Source: Acidobacteriota bacterium
Lineage (GTDB): Bacteria; Acidobacteriota; Vicinamibacteria; Vicinamibacterales; CAVVIG01
Length of the DNA: 36,027 nt
Direction of reading: 5' to 3'
NCBI GenBank assembly: GCA_018268955.1
Contig: JAFDVO010000024.1
Location: forward strand, 45,898-81,924
The position numbers and the translations under genes were made by a program. Shown here in pieces: positions 15,272-24,767 of this stretch (position 1 is the stretch's first letter; the number at the start of each line of letters is the position of its first letter). Under the pieces are notes generated by a model. It did not search any database, was not told the DNA's origin, and saw only the letters and a list, made by a program, of their open reading frames with translations.

Positions 15272-16228
15272 ATGGATCCGCTCGCTGGCACGCCGTGGAG
15301 TTCCCCGTCGATGGTCGAGGGGTTCGTGAAGGGCTCACCCAACGCTGTGTTGATGGACTACGCGTCACGGGTGCAGAAAGCTGGAGGTCGCGTGGCGCTC
15401 GACATCGGGTGCGGCGCCGCGCGCAATGCGCTGCCGCTCGCCGCGAGCGGGTGGCGGGTGCTCGGGACCGACCTCTCGTGGCCGATGCTCGAAGGGGCCG
15501 AGCGCAAGCGCCGGGATCGGCGCGACAGCGCCGAGGCAGGCGCGCTGTTCATGCTGGCGCCGATGGAAGCGCTCCCGGTCAGGGACCGAGCGATCGACCT
15601 CGTCATCGCGCACGGCATCTGGAACCTCGCGCACTCCGACGATCAGTTCAGGCGAGCGGTGGCCGAAGCCGCACGCGTAAGCCGGCCAGGCGCCGCGCTG
15701 TTCGTTTTCACCTTCTCACGTCACACGCTCGCAGAGGACGCGCAGCCACTTCCGGGACAGACCTACACGTTCACGCAGTTCTCGGGCACACCGCAGATCT
15801 TCCTGACGGACGAACAGCTGATTGCAGAACTCGCCCGCGCAGGCTTCGTGCGCGACACATCGCTGCCAATCACCGAATACAACCGCCAATCCACTTCGTT
15901 GCGGGCTACGGGTGGAGGACCGGTCATCTACGAGGCGGCGTTCAGGGCGGTGACACGAGGGCCAGGAGGGCCAGGAAAGCCGGGAGGGCCAGGAAGGCCG
16001 GGAAGGCCAGGAAAGCCGGGAAGGCCGGGGCCCGTGAAGAGCAGGCCGCCGGGACGAGCCAGAAGCCTGGAGCCGGTGCTCTCCGCGTTGCGCCTGAAGC
16101 CGACCCTGCCTGGAGCCCCGAGCCTGAAGCCTCGTGCTAATCCACCGGTTCCAGCCTCGGATTCGCACGATACCCGCGCCCTGCTTTCGAAACGGGGCGC
16201 ACGTCGACCTCCACGATGTCCGCGGTGA
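15272..16228 (+). CDS. SAM-dependent methyltransferase with repeat-encoded tail
   Basis: A 318-residue frame. Residues 1-229 form a class I methyltransferase: SAM motif I VALDIGCGAARN (42-52), the acidic motif II region VLGTDLSW, and the post-motif block PVRDRAIDLVIAHGIWNLAH. The substrate is unknown. From residue 230 the protein changes to a collagen-like GPGGPGKPGG tail and then Arg/Pro-rich sequence, encoded by a nonamer array (15959-16030) and other intergenic-type repeats. The frame then runs 92 bp antisense into the nicotinate phosphoribosyltransferase gene before stopping. The true ancestral end was probably near residue 230, with repeat growth removing the stop. Likely leaderless. Confidence 0.8.
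   Translation: MDPLAGTPWSSPSMVEGFVKGSPNAVLMDYASRVQKAGGRVALDIGCGAARNALPLAASGWRVLGTDLSWPMLEGAERKRRDRRDSAEAGALFMLAPMEALPVRDRAIDLVIAHGIWNLAHSDDQFRRAVAEAARVSRPGAALFVFTFSRHTLAEDAQPLPGQTYTFTQFSGTPQIFLTDEQLIAELARAGFVRDTSLPITEYNRQSTSLRATGGGPVIYEAAFRAVTRGPGGPGKPGGPGRPGRPGKPGRPGPVKSRPPGRARSLEPVLSALRLKPTLPGAPSLKPRANPPVPASDSHDTRALLSKRGARRPPRCPR
15959..16030 (+). repeat. Nonamer tandem repeat inside the methyltransferase tail
   Basis: Eight units of 9 bp in exact register, for example GGGCCAGGA, AAGCCGGGA, AGGCCGGGA. Because 9 is a multiple of 3 the frame is kept, giving Gly-Pro-x repeats. Confidence 0.85.
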
Positions 16229-17222
16229 AGTCGTAGCGACCCGAGAAGAGCGAGGAGCCGACGCCGTAGGAATCGACCGGCACACCTTCCCGTTCGAACC
16301 GCGTGATCTTCTCGGGGTCGAACCCGCCCGAGACGGTGATCTGCACGTGGGTGAATCCCTCGACATCGAGCGCGGTGCGCACGTTCCTCACGAGCTGCGT
16401 GTTGACTCCTCGCGGATCGAAGGCGCCCATCAGCGGCCAGATCGACCGGTCGACCATCGCCTCGGATGTGTCCAGCCTCACACCCGCGAGCCTCGCGCCG
16501 AGTGCGCGTGCGACCGCGAGTGACGTGCCCACGCAATCGTTCTCGAAGTCGACCAGCGAGATGACCTGCACGTCAGGACGCATCGCGTCGGCAAACGCCC
16601 GCGTGGCTGCCACCGTGTCGCCGTCGAACGCCGCAATCAGCGCATGCGGCACGGTGCCGATGCCGCTCGATCCCCACCACGACGCCTGCGCGTCCGTGGA
16701 GACGCCGATCGCCCCGGCGATGTGCGCCGCATAGCCGTCGCCGGTCTGCACGAGCCAATGATCGAACCGCGCGGGGAAGAACAGCACGGGCTTCGGCCAG
16801 GCCGCCTCGACCACGCGACGCGTGTTCGTGGCCACGCGCGTCCGCCGGGCGAGCACGCCGAGATACAGCGTTTCGAGATGCGCAAACGCCCGGTATGGTC
16901 CGGTGATGAACATCACCGTCTCGCGCGGCTCGACGAAATCACCGTCGTGCAACGCACGAACGTCGAGATCGCGCCAGGCGTATCCGTCTGTCAGGCAGGT
17001 CTTCAGGATGGCGATGGCTTCGTCGACGCCGCCGAGGCAGGCCTGCTGCTTCTGGAACACCTGCATCGTGACGCGCGGGTCCCGTCCGCAGGCCACGAGG
17101 ACCTCACGGGTGCGCACGAAGTACTTGTCCGAGTAGTACCCCTCCCGCATGCGGTCGACGGGAAGGTGGAACTGTTCAGGAGGGACGCGGGCGGCGGGTC
17201 GGAGCGGCGGAGGCGCGGCCAT
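16137..17222 (-). CDS. Nicotinate phosphoribosyltransferase family protein
   Basis: A 361-residue cytoplasmic enzyme of the shorter (archaeal-type) nicotinate/quinolinate phosphoribosyltransferase fold. Family-like segments include YYSDKYFVRTREVL near 30, the FITGPY and LETLYLGVLARRTRVATN region (about 105-135), and the C-terminal barrel strands VRLDTSEA, VQITVSGGFDPEKI and VDSYGVGSSLF that bind the phosphoribosyl group. It would make nicotinate mononucleotide from nicotinate and PRPP for NAD salvage. Start at 17222, 39 bp after the DUF3079 gene, so probably one transcript. Its last 92 bp lie under the convergent methyltransferase frame. Confidence 0.85.
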   Translation of the reverse strand: MAAPPPLRPAARVPPEQFHLPVDRMREGYYSDKYFVRTREVLVACGRDPRVTMQVFQKQQACLGGVDEAIAILKTCLTDGYAWRDLDVRALHDGDFVEPRETVMFITGPYRAFAHLETLYLGVLARRTRVATNTRRVVEAAWPKPVLFFPARFDHWLVQTGDGYAAHIAGAIGVSTDAQASWWGSSGIGTVPHALIAAFDGDTVAATRAFADAMRPDVQVISLVDFENDCVGTSLAVARALGARLAGVRLDTSEAMVDRSIWPLMGAFDPRGVNTQLVRNVRTALDVEGFTHVQITVSGGFDPEKITRFEREGVPVDSYGVGSSLFSGRYDFTADIVEVDVRPVSKAGRGYRANPRLEPVD

Positions 17223-17261
17223 GCTCCACAGTCTCCGGCCCTTTGGTTCGACAGCGCAAAC

Positions 17262-17468
17262 TCAGCGGTCGTTCGCCTCGGCGGCTGCGGCAGCAGTCGA
17301 TGTCTTCCGTTCTTCGGCCCACTCGAGCCAGTCGTCTCCGAACAGTTCGACGGGATGCTGCGTCCGGATGGTGCCGTTGCCACAGGCAAGATCTGTCGCC
17401 GCGCAGTACTTGTCGCAGCCCCAGCACACCCGCTCAGGGTTCTTCGGGTGAAGTGGGATCTTCGTCAT
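17262..17468 (-). CDS. DUF3079 protein with four conserved cysteines
   Basis: A 68-residue protein: KIPLHPKNPERVCWGCDKYC, then a further Cys in LACGNG, followed by RTQHPVELFGDDW. The C-x2-C-x3-C-x6-C pattern suggests a small metal- or Fe-S-binding domain; the family's role is unknown. I chose the ATG at 17468 (GGGAG upstream) because the family normally begins just before KxPLHP; an earlier in-frame ATG at 17516 would add 16 unlike residues. The C-terminus is a short Ala-rich tail. Leads a probable two-gene operon with the phosphoribosyltransferase. Confidence 0.85.
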   Translation of the reverse strand: MTKIPLHPKNPERVCWGCDKYCAATDLACGNGTIRTQHPVELFGDDWLEWAEERKTSTAAAAAEANDR

Positions 17469-17511
17469 GCTCCCAGTGTCCACCCGTGAGGGACACCGCG
17501 CCATGACGGGG

Positions 17512-17517
17512 ATCATA
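17512..17517 (-). promoter_or_regulatory. Candidate -10 box of the DUF3079-phosphoribosyltransferase operon
   Basis: TATGAT on the minus strand, one mismatch from TATAAT, giving a leader of about 37 bases to the ATG at 17468. The -35 region falls in the adjoining heptamer array and has no match. Confidence 0.4.
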
Positions 17518-17529
17518 CGGAGCGTTCCG

Positions 17530-17591
17530 AAGTGAGAACTCAGAAGTCAGAAGTCAGAGGTCACGAGCCGACACTCAGAATCTGAACTCTG
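17530..17591 (+). repeat. Heptamer tandem repeat (AAGTCAG type)
   Basis: About nine 7-bp units in register, starting AAGTGAG, AACTCAG, AAGTCAG, AAGTCAG, AGGTCAC and ending 4 bases before the cupin stop at 17596-17598. Confidence 0.75.
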
Positions 17592-17595
17592 CAAT

Positions 17596-17913
17596 TCATC
17601 GAAGCATGGTGAGCAGCATGCGTCCCGCCTCAGGTGCGTCGACCGCATGGGGGACGTTGGCGGGCATCAGGACGATGGCTCCGGGCCCGACGTCGACCGG
17701 CGTGCCGCCGATGGTCAGCACGAAGCGGCCCTGCAGCACCTGGACGATGGCTTCGAAAGGTGAGGTGTGCTCGGTGAGCCCCTGCCCTGCGTCGAAGGCG
17801 AACAGGGTGAGGCTTCCTCCGGCGGTCTTGCTCAGGATCCGGCTGGCAATGCCAGCGGGCGTGGGGACGACGAGCGTGTCGAGCGGCAGCGCCGAAGCAG
17901 CAGGAATGGACAT
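17596..17913 (-). CDS. Small single-domain cupin
   Basis: A 105-residue cupin beta-barrel. Motif 1 is degenerate: GQGLTEHTSPFEAIVQVLQG gives one His (H50) and a Glu, and motif 2 is PANVPHAVDAPEAG with H91. This resembles stand-alone cupins that bind a metal or small ligand; the activity cannot be deduced. The start at 17913 gives a compact family-like N-terminus. The frame is open farther upstream, but that segment covers another small gene and lacks protein character. It lies 52 bp after the 44-residue membrane protein gene and may be co-transcribed with it. Confidence 0.82.
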   Translation of the reverse strand: MSIPAASALPLDTLVVPTPAGIASRILSKTAGGSLTLFAFDAGQGLTEHTSPFEAIVQVLQGRFVLTIGGTPVDVGPGAIVLMPANVPHAVDAPEAGRMLLTMLR

Positions 17914-17965
17914 GGTGGGTCCAGTCTGCGGCGACGAGGCCGCGGCGCGCAAACTCAGCCGGTCT

Positions 17966-18100
17966 TCAGAACGTCGGCTTGCGGCGGCCCTGCCGGACCC
18001 GGCGGCGCATGATGTAGAGCGTGCCGACGATGAAGGCGAGGAACGTGCTGACGACAGTGATGGGCATGACGCGCTTATCGGCATCGCCCGACGCATCCAT
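17966..18100 (-). CDS. 44-residue single-pass membrane protein
   Basis: A small frame on the minus strand: acidic start MDASGDADKRVMPI, one hydrophobic helix (ITVVSTFLAFIVGTLYIM) and a strongly basic tail RRRVRQGRRKPTF. The charge pattern predicts the tail in the cytoplasm. An internal ATG at 18067 would give 33 residues starting just before the helix. No strong ribosome-binding site at either start. The protein-like layout and position just upstream of the cupin gene support a real gene; function unknown. Confidence 0.5.
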   Translation of the reverse strand: MDASGDADKRVMPITVVSTFLAFIVGTLYIMRRRVRQGRRKPTF

Positions 18101-18175
18101 TACGCTGGCTGCACGGTACTGACCGCCGGCTGCGCAGAACCGTCACCATCAAGCCCGTCCGTGCATCCTGAGGGC

Positions 18176-18856
18176 ATGGGGAATCTGCGTCTCTCGTCAT
18201 TCCTTGCAGCCGCAACGGTCGTCTTCGCCACCGGGGCAGCCTGGGCCCAGCACGGCGGGCCTGGCGCTGGCCAGCCGGACCACATGGAGCACCGGTTCGA
18301 CAACCCGGAGCAGTGGGCCAGGAGCTTCGACGACCCGGCACGCGATGCCTGGCAGATGCCTGACCGCGTGATCGCCGCCCTGAACATCAAGCCTGGCATG
18401 GCGGTGGCGGACATCGGTGCAGGCACGGGCTATTTCACCATCCGCCTGGCGAGCCTCCCCGCGAAGCCGCTGGTGTATGCCGTGGACATCGAGCCGGCGA
18501 TGGTCGAACACCTCACCCATCGCGCGATGCACGAGGGGCTGTCGAACGTGCACGCGGTCAAGGCGGACGCTGACCGTACCAACCTGCCCGCAGCCGTCGA
18601 CATCGTGCTCATCGTCGACACGTACCATCATCTGCCGAACCGCGTCGCCTACTTCAACGCGCTGAAGTCGCTCCTGAAACCCGGTGCACATCTCGCCATC
18701 GTGGACTTCAGGAAGGGTGCCCCTGACGGTCCGCCTGAAGAGTTCCGCTTCACCGTGGAGCAGATATCGGGCGAGCTGGCGCAAGCGGGGTTCGTCCTCG
18801 AGACACAGCACGACTTCCTGCCGCGCCAGAACTTCCTGGTGTACCGGGTTCGTTAG
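18176..18856 (+). CDS. Exported SAM-dependent methyltransferase-like protein
   Basis: 226 residues with a signal peptide (MGNLRLSSFLAAATVVFATG, cleaved after AWA) followed by a complete class I methyltransferase fold: motif I VADIGAGTGYFT (78-88), motif II VYAVDIEPAMV, then VDIVLIVDTYHHL and LKPGAHLAIVDF. A methyltransferase outside the cytoplasm is odd because SAM is not expected there; the fold may bind another ligand. ATG at 18176 with GAGG upstream. The TonB receptor begins 31 bp downstream, so the two probably form an operon, hinting at a role tied to the receptor's substrate. Confidence 0.85.
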   Translation: MGNLRLSSFLAAATVVFATGAAWAQHGGPGAGQPDHMEHRFDNPEQWARSFDDPARDAWQMPDRVIAALNIKPGMAVADIGAGTGYFTIRLASLPAKPLVYAVDIEPAMVEHLTHRAMHEGLSNVHAVKADADRTNLPAAVDIVLIVDTYHHLPNRVAYFNALKSLLKPGAHLAIVDFRKGAPDGPPEEFRFTVEQISGELAQAGFVLETQHDFLPRQNFLVYRVR

Positions 18857-18887
18857 CTGTCCGTCGGCCAATCCACGGGAGTTCGCC

Positions 18888-21185
18888 ATGCGAAGGATGT
18901 TTGGTCACGGCGCTGCAGCGACCGCCGTGGTGTTCTGTCTGCTCACGCCGGTGATGGCGTCCGCGCAGGCTGGCGCGACACTCACCGGCACGACCATGAG
19001 CGTTGACGGTGCCCGCCTGCCGCGTGCCTCGCTGCGGCTGGTACACGAGGCGAGTGGCCGTGAGTACCACGGCACGAGCAACGACCTCGGCGGCTTCGTC
19101 TTCGATCGCCTCCCCGCCGGCTCGTACACCCTCGTCGTCGAGTTCCCCGGCCTTGCGCCGCGTTCGATCAGCCACATCGTCATCGGCGAGAGCGGCGCGA
19201 CCATTGACGTGCAGCTGGAACCCATGCACGTGCGCGAGCTGGTGACCGTGTCCGCGGCCGTGCCGCGCGACAGCGTGGAGGTGACGTCGGTGCGTGAGAG
19301 CGCCGCACGCGACGTCGGCGAACTCATGGCCGAGACGAGCGGCCTCTGGAAGCTGCGCAAGGGGGGCATCGCGAACGACGTCGTCCTGCGCGGGCTCCAG
19401 AGCCGGGACCTGAACGTGCTGCTCGACGGCGAGCGGCTGTACGGCGCGTGCCCCAACCACATGGACCCGCCGGCATTCCACGTCGACTTCTCGCAGGTCG
19501 AACGGGTGGACGTCGGCAAGGGACCGTTCGACGTGCGCTATCAGGGCAGCCTCGGCGGCGTGGTGAACATCGTGACCAGGCGTCCCGACGAGGGGTGGCA
19601 TGCGAATGCCGCGTTCGCGGCCGGTTCGTACGGCTACATCAACCCATCGGCCACCATGTCCTACGGAGGCCAGCGGCTCTCGATGCTCGGCGGCGCCTCG
19701 TTTCGTCGCTCCGGACCGCATACCGATGCACGCGGAGCGCTGATGACGGCGGGCACGAATTACCGGCCGTCTACCGCCGACTCCGACGCGTTCCGTGCGA
19801 ACACTTTGTGGGGTCGCACCGCCTGGAGGCCTGCAGAGGGTCAGCAGATCGAGGCGAGCTACACACGCCAGCGCACCGACCACGTGCTCTACCCGTACCT
19901 GCAGATGGACGCGGTGTGGGACAACGCGGACCGGCTGGCGGTCGAGTACACGACACCGAACGTTGGCTGGTTCTCATCCGTGAAGGCACAGGCCTATTGG
20001 TCCGCTGTCGATCATTGGATGACGGACGAGTACCGCACCTCGTCACTCACGTCCCTGCGCGCCTATTCCATGGGCACGGCAGCCACGACGAACACGGTTG
20101 GCGCACGTGTCGAGGCACGACGGGGCCAGACGTCATTCGGCAGCGAGTGGTATCGGCGCAACTGGAACACCGAAACGCGGATGGGCGGCATGGCGTACAT
20201 GCCGCAGTACGCGATCCCCGACGTGAACATCGACTCCGTTGGCGCGTTCGTCGAGCACACGCGACCGATCGGCTCGAAGGTCGCCCTCGATGTCGGCGGC
20301 CGGGTGGACCATCTGGCAACCACGGCGGATCCCGCGAAGGCGTACACGGCACTGTATCTCGCGTACCACGGCACGGCGGCGACGTCGCGGAGCGACACGC
20401 CCGTATCCGGACGTGCGCGTGTCACCGTCCAGGCCGCGCGGGGCCTCAGCCTCGCCGCGGCTGTCGGGCACACGGCCCGCGTGGCCGAAGCGAATGAGCG
20501 GTTCTACGCGCTGCGGCGGTCGGGAACCGATTGGGTTGGGAATCCGGATCTCGCCCCGGCGCGCAACACCGGCCTCGATGTGTCGGCCTCATTCCAGCGC
20601 TCGCGGCTGACGCTCTCCGGCAATGCGTACGTGAACGCCGTGCACAACTACATTGCGGTCTACGGCGCGACACGACAGGCGATGGTGGCCGGCGTGATGA
20701 ACGCGTCAGCGCGGTCCTATGCGAACGTGGACGCGCGGCTGCGCGGGTTGGAGGCGAACGGGTCCTTCACGCTCAGGCCGGCGTGGACGGTGTCCGGCGA
20801 CGTGTCGTACGTGCGGGGGACGATGACGCCGAACGTCGCGCTCGGGATCACGTCGACGAACCTCGCCGAAACGCCGCCGCTTCGGACGCGGCTGCGGCTG
20901 CGCGCTGATGATGGACGCGTGTTTGGTGAGGTGGAGGGGGTGGCGAGCGCTGCCCAGACCCGCGTGGATGCGAGCCTGGGGGAGGCGGCAACGCCGTCGT
21001 GGGCGATCCTGAACGTCACGTCCGGCGTGCGGCGAGGCCGCCTGGTGGTGACCGCCGGCGTGGCGAACCTGCTCAACGCGTACTACGCCGAGCACCTCTC
21101 CTACCAGCGCGACCCGTTCCGTTCTGGCGTGCGCGTCCAGGAGCCTGGCCGCAACGTGTTCACGAACGTCAGCTGGAAATTCTGA
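18888..21185 (+). CDS. TonB-dependent receptor, OprC/copper-receptor-like
   Basis: 765 residues. Signal peptide (ending MASAQA), an N-terminal carboxypeptidase-regulatory-like beta domain (about 30-115), a plug domain (about 125-235) and a 22-strand-type outer-membrane barrel ending in NVSWKF with the C-terminal Phe. In the plug, YGACPNHMDPP places C188 and M192 in the C-x3-M spacing known from the copper receptor OprC, and a Met-rich barrel loop (RMGGMAYMPQY) could complete a thioether site. I therefore call it a probable copper receptor, with moderate certainty. Start at 18888 with GGGAG upstream. Follows the exported methyltransferase by 31 bp; converges on ilvD with 12 bp between. Confidence 0.88.
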   Translation: MRRMFGHGAAATAVVFCLLTPVMASAQAGATLTGTTMSVDGARLPRASLRLVHEASGREYHGTSNDLGGFVFDRLPAGSYTLVVEFPGLAPRSISHIVIGESGATIDVQLEPMHVRELVTVSAAVPRDSVEVTSVRESAARDVGELMAETSGLWKLRKGGIANDVVLRGLQSRDLNVLLDGERLYGACPNHMDPPAFHVDFSQVERVDVGKGPFDVRYQGSLGGVVNIVTRRPDEGWHANAAFAAGSYGYINPSATMSYGGQRLSMLGGASFRRSGPHTDARGALMTAGTNYRPSTADSDAFRANTLWGRTAWRPAEGQQIEASYTRQRTDHVLYPYLQMDAVWDNADRLAVEYTTPNVGWFSSVKAQAYWSAVDHWMTDEYRTSSLTSLRAYSMGTAATTNTVGARVEARRGQTSFGSEWYRRNWNTETRMGGMAYMPQYAIPDVNIDSVGAFVEHTRPIGSKVALDVGGRVDHLATTADPAKAYTALYLAYHGTAATSRSDTPVSGRARVTVQAARGLSLAAAVGHTARVAEANERFYALRRSGTDWVGNPDLAPARNTGLDVSASFQRSRLTLSGNAYVNAVHNYIAVYGATRQAMVAGVMNASARSYANVDARLRGLEANGSFTLRPAWTVSGDVSYVRGTMTPNVALGITSTNLAETPPLRTRLRLRADDGRVFGEVEGVASAAQTRVDASLGEAATPSWAILNVTSGVRRGRLVVTAGVANLLNAYYAEHLSYQRDPFRSGVRVQEPGRNVFTNVSWKF

Positions 21186-21197
21186 AGTCGCCGAACT

Positions 21198-22877
21198 CTA
21201 CTCGTCGGTGACGCAGCCGTCGCTGGCGCTCTTCACGAGCCGGATGTACTTCGCGAGCGTACCGCGCGTGGCCTTCGGCGCTGGCTGCGTCCACGCGGCG
21301 CGGCGTGCCGCCATCTCGGCCTCGCTGACCTCGACGTCAATCACGTTCCGCTCGGCGTCGATGACGATCCGGTCGCCGCTCTTCACGAGGGCGATCGGTC
21401 CTCCCTCCTGCGCCTCTGGCGTGATGTGGCCGACGATGAAGCCGTGCGAGCCGCCGGAGAAGCGGCCGTCGGTCAGCAGCGCAACGTCCTTCCCGAGGCC
21501 GGCGCCCATGATGGCGGAGGTCGGCGTCAGCATCTCCGGCATGCCCGGGCCACCCTTCGGCCCTTCGTAACGGATGACGATGACGTCGCCCTTGGAGATC
21601 TCGCCGCGTTCGAGGCCGTGGAGCATGTCCTCCTCGGAGTCGTAGACGCGCGCGGGGCCGGCGAAGTGCAGCCCCTCCTTGCCGGTGATCTTCGCGACCG
21701 AGCCCTGCGGGGCCAGGTTTCCCTTGAGCACCTGCAGGTGCCCTTCCTTCTTGATCGGGTTCGACAGCGGACGGACGATCGGCTGCCCGGGCGTGAGACC
21801 GGGCAGGTCCTTCAGGTTCTCGGCCTGCGTCTTCCCGGTGACCGTCATGCAGCTGCCATCGAGGAGCCCTTCTTCGAGCAGCATCTTCATCACGGCCGGC
21901 GTGCCGCCGACGCCCTGGAGATCCTCCATCACGTACTGGCCGCTCGGCTTGAAGTCCGCGAGCATCGGCACGCGGTTGCTGACCGCCTGCATGTCGTCGA
22001 GGGTGAGGTTGATGCCGACCGAGCGCGCAATGGCGATGAGGTGCAGCACGGCGTTGGTCGAGCCGCCGAGCACGGTGATGAGGACCATCGCGTTCTCGAA
22101 CGCGGCACGCGTCATGATGTCGCGCGGCTTCAGGTCCATCTCCAGCATGCGCTTGATGGCGAGACCCGCCTCACGGCACTCCTGCAGCTTGCGCGGGTCC
22201 TCCGCCGGCGTCGACGAGCTATAGGGCAGCGACATGCCGAGCGCTTCAGCGGCCGAGGCCATGGTGTTCGCGGTATACATCCCGCCGCATGCACCGGCGC
22301 CCGGGCACGAGTGCCTGACGATCTGGCAGCGCTGCTGCTCCGTGATCGTCCCCGCGATGAACGCGCCGTAGCTCTGGAAGGCCGAGATGACGTCCAGCTT
22401 CTCGCCGTGCTCGCCGTGGCCCGCGCGGATCGTCCCGCCGTAGACCATCAGCGCCGGGCGGTTCAGCCGACCCATCGCCATGAGGCACCCGGGCATGTTC
22501 TTGTCGCACCCGGGAATGGAGATGTTCGCGTCGTACCACTGTGCGGACATCACCGTCTCGATCGAGTCGGCGATGAGGTCGCGCGACTGCAGCGAGAAGC
22601 TCATGCCGTCGGTGCCCATCGAGATGCCGTCGCTGACGCCGATGGTGTTGAACCGTAGCCCGACGAGCCCGGCGGCCGTCACCCCCTCCTTGACCGCACC
22701 CGCGAGATCGAGCAGGTGCATGTTGCACGGGTTCCCCTCGTACCACACGCTCGAGATGCCGACCTGCGGCTTCTCCATGTCGACTTCGGTCAGGCCGGTT
22801 GCGTAGAGCATGGCCTGCGAGGCGCCCTGGGACTTCTGCTGGGTGATGCGCGCGCTGAACTTGTTGGATGAACTCAT
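21198..22877 (-). CDS. ilvD: Dihydroxy-acid dehydratase
   Basis: 559 residues, the usual family length. It removes water from 2,3-dihydroxy-isovalerate and its ethyl analogue, the third step of valine and isoleucine synthesis. The three Fe-S cysteines are present: C51 (NPCNMH), C124 ([11 protein letters not shown]) and C197 (GAGACGGMY), a set typical of the [2Fe-2S] branch; K126 next to C124 is the conserved metal-site Lys. C-terminal [14 protein letters not shown] and [10 protein letters not shown] motifs complete the signature. Cytoplasmic. ATG at 22877 with a weak GCGAG site. No other branched-chain gene is nearby, so it is a lone housekeeping gene amid envelope genes. Confidence 0.97.
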   Translation of the reverse strand: MSSSNKFSARITQQKSQGASQAMLYATGLTEVDMEKPQVGISSVWYEGNPCNMHLLDLAGAVKEGVTAAGLVGLRFNTIGVSDGISMGTDGMSFSLQSRDLIADSIETVMSAQWYDANISIPGCDKNMPGCLMAMGRLNRPALMVYGGTIRAGHGEHGEKLDVISAFQSYGAFIAGTITEQQRCQIVRHSCPGAGACGGMYTANTMASAAEALGMSLPYSSSTPAEDPRKLQECREAGLAIKRMLEMDLKPRDIMTRAAFENAMVLITVLGGSTNAVLHLIAIARSVGINLTLDDMQAVSNRVPMLADFKPSGQYVMEDLQGVGGTPAVMKMLLEEGLLDGSCMTVTGKTQAENLKDLPGLTPGQPIVRPLSNPIKKEGHLQVLKGNLAPQGSVAKITGKEGLHFAGPARVYDSEEDMLHGLERGEISKGDVIVIRYEGPKGGPGMPEMLTPTSAIMGAGLGKDVALLTDGRFSGGSHGFIVGHITPEAQEGGPIALVKSGDRIVIDAERNVIDVEVSEAEMAARRAAWTQPAPKATRGTLAKYIRLVKSASDGCVTDE

Positions 22878-22930
22878 GATCTCGCCAGAATGAAACGGGG
22901 TGCGCGCAGCCGGATGCCGCGCCAGCCTCC

Positions 22931-22936
22931 AGTGTA
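22931..22936 (-). promoter_or_regulatory. Candidate -10 box of ilvD
   Basis: TACACT on the minus strand preceded by CGT, giving a leader of about 47 bases to the ilvD ATG. No clear -35. Confidence 0.35.
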
Positions 22937-22994
22937 ACGGAAGGCGCCCGGCGTTGAGCTGGCTCAGCCCCTGTGCGACGATACGCAACGATTC

Positions 22995-24767
22995 ATGCTC
23001 CGCCTGTCGCTCCCGCTCGCACTGCTGCTGACCGCATTTGCCACTGCCTGTTCGAGTCCGGGGGGCGGACAGCCCTCGTCGTCGGCATCGACCGATGGCC
23101 GGCAGGGCCAGGCCGCCGCTGCACCTGCCGCTGGCGAGTGGTTTACGGACCGTGCGCAGGAGAGCGGCATCGACTTCGTCCACTTCAACGGCATGACCGG
23201 GAAGTTCTACCAGCCCGAGATCATGGGGCCCGGCGTCGCGCTGTTCGACTTCGACAACGACGGCGACCTTGACGTGTACCTTGTGCAGGGCACGCAGCTC
23301 GGCACGGGCACACCGCTGATCGCACCGCCCGCCGCAGGACTCGGCGATCGCCTGTATCGCAACGACCTGCAGGTGGCGGCCGATGGCGCCCACACCGTGC
23401 GGTTCACCGATGTGACCGCGCAGAGCGGGATCCGGCCCCGCGGCTACGGCATGGGCGTGGCTGCTGGCGACATCGACAACGACGGCTACGTGGACCTCTA
23501 TCTCACCGGCTTCGGCCGCAACCAGTTGTTCCACAACAACGGCAATGGCACGTTCACCGACGTCTCGAAGGCCAGCGGCACCGACGACCCGGTGAGCTGG
23601 GGCGTGTCGGCCACCTTCTTCGACTACGACCGTGACGGCCTGCTCGACCTCTTCGTCGGCAATTACCTGAACTACACGCTGCAGACGCACACACCCTGCT
23701 TCGGACCCTCGGGCGCACCAGACTATTGCCGTCCGGAGGTGTACGGCGCCCAGCCGAATCGGCTGTATCACAACGCGGGCGGCGGCCGGTTCGTGGACGT
23801 GACGATTGCATCCGGCGTCGCGCGTGCATTCGGACCGGCGCTCGGGTGTGTCGCCGCTGACCTGAACAACGACGGCTGGCCGGACCTGTTCGTAACGAAC
23901 GACGAGCAGGAGAACCAGCTCTGGATCAACCAGAAGGACGGCACGTTCGTGAACACCGCGCTTGCGGCCGGGGTCGCACTCGGCGCCTCAGGTGAGCGGA
24001 AGGCGAACATGGGGGTCGACGCCGGAGATTTCGATGCTGATGGCGACGAGGACCTGTTCGTGACCGAACTGATCAGCCAGGGCAGTTCGCTCTGGGTGAA
24101 CGACGGCACCGCCACGTTCGAGGAGCTGAGCGCACGACTGGGCATCCGTGGTCCGAGCCTCCCCTACACCGGCTTCGGCACATCGTGGATCGATGTCGAT
24201 AACGACGGCTGGCTCGATATCCTCGCGGTGAATGGGGACGTCAACCAGAACGTGAAGACGCTCTCGCGCAAGGACGACCCGTTTCCCATGGGCCAGCGCA
24301 AGCAGCTGTTCCGCAACGTCGGCGGTCGATTCGACGACGTGTCGGCGCTCGCGGGCAAGGTGTTCGACCTGGTCGAAGCCGGACGCGGCGCGGCGTTCGG
24401 CGACATCGACAACGACGGGGACACGGACGTGCTCGTCGCCAACGGCGCCGGGCGCATGCGCCTGCTGATCAACAACGTCGGCTCGAGGCAGCACTGGGTC
24501 GGCCTGCGGCTCGTGAGCCCAGGCCTGAAGCGCGATGCGGTCGGCGCCCGTATCGAAGTCCAGCGTGCGTCCGGTCCGCTTCTTGTGAGGCACGCGCATG
24601 CGGACGGCAGCTACGCGTCGGCGAACGACCCACGTGTGCTCGTCGGGCTGGGAGCATCAGCGGACCCGGTACGCGTGCGCGTGCGCTGGCCTGACGGGAA
24701 CACAGAGGAATGGTCGGCGGTGCCGACCGATCGATACACCACGCTGACGCAGGGAGCGTCGCGATGA
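22995..24767 (+). CDS. FG-GAP/VCBS propeller lipoprotein with UnbV domain (CRTAC1 family)
   Basis: 590 residues. Lipobox FATAC (lipidated C19), then about seven propeller repeats with calcium-binding DxDxDG-type loops ([63 protein letters not shown]), and a C-terminal ASPIC/UnbV domain (about 495-590; [10 protein letters not shown] ... GARIEVQ ... [13 protein letters not shown]). These are surface-anchored binding or adhesion proteins of unknown ligand. Start at 22995; no clear Shine-Dalgarno site. The stop overlaps the next gene's start (ATGA), so the propeller and the TPR lipoprotein are made together. Confidence 0.92.
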   Translation: MLRLSLPLALLLTAFATACSSPGGGQPSSSASTDGRQGQAAAAPAAGEWFTDRAQESGIDFVHFNGMTGKFYQPEIMGPGVALFDFDNDGDLDVYLVQGTQLGTGTPLIAPPAAGLGDRLYRNDLQVAADGAHTVRFTDVTAQSGIRPRGYGMGVAAGDIDNDGYVDLYLTGFGRNQLFHNNGNGTFTDVSKASGTDDPVSWGVSATFFDYDRDGLLDLFVGNYLNYTLQTHTPCFGPSGAPDYCRPEVYGAQPNRLYHNAGGGRFVDVTIASGVARAFGPALGCVAADLNNDGWPDLFVTNDEQENQLWINQKDGTFVNTALAAGVALGASGERKANMGVDAGDFDADGDEDLFVTELISQGSSLWVNDGTATFEELSARLGIRGPSLPYTGFGTSWIDVDNDGWLDILAVNGDVNQNVKTLSRKDDPFPMGQRKQLFRNVGGRFDDVSALAGKVFDLVEAGRGAAFGDIDNDGDTDVLVANGAGRMRLLINNVGSRQHWVGLRLVSPGLKRDAVGARIEVQRASGPLLVRHAHADGSYASANDPRVLVGLGASADPVRVRVRWPDGNTEEWSAVPTDRYTTLTQGASR

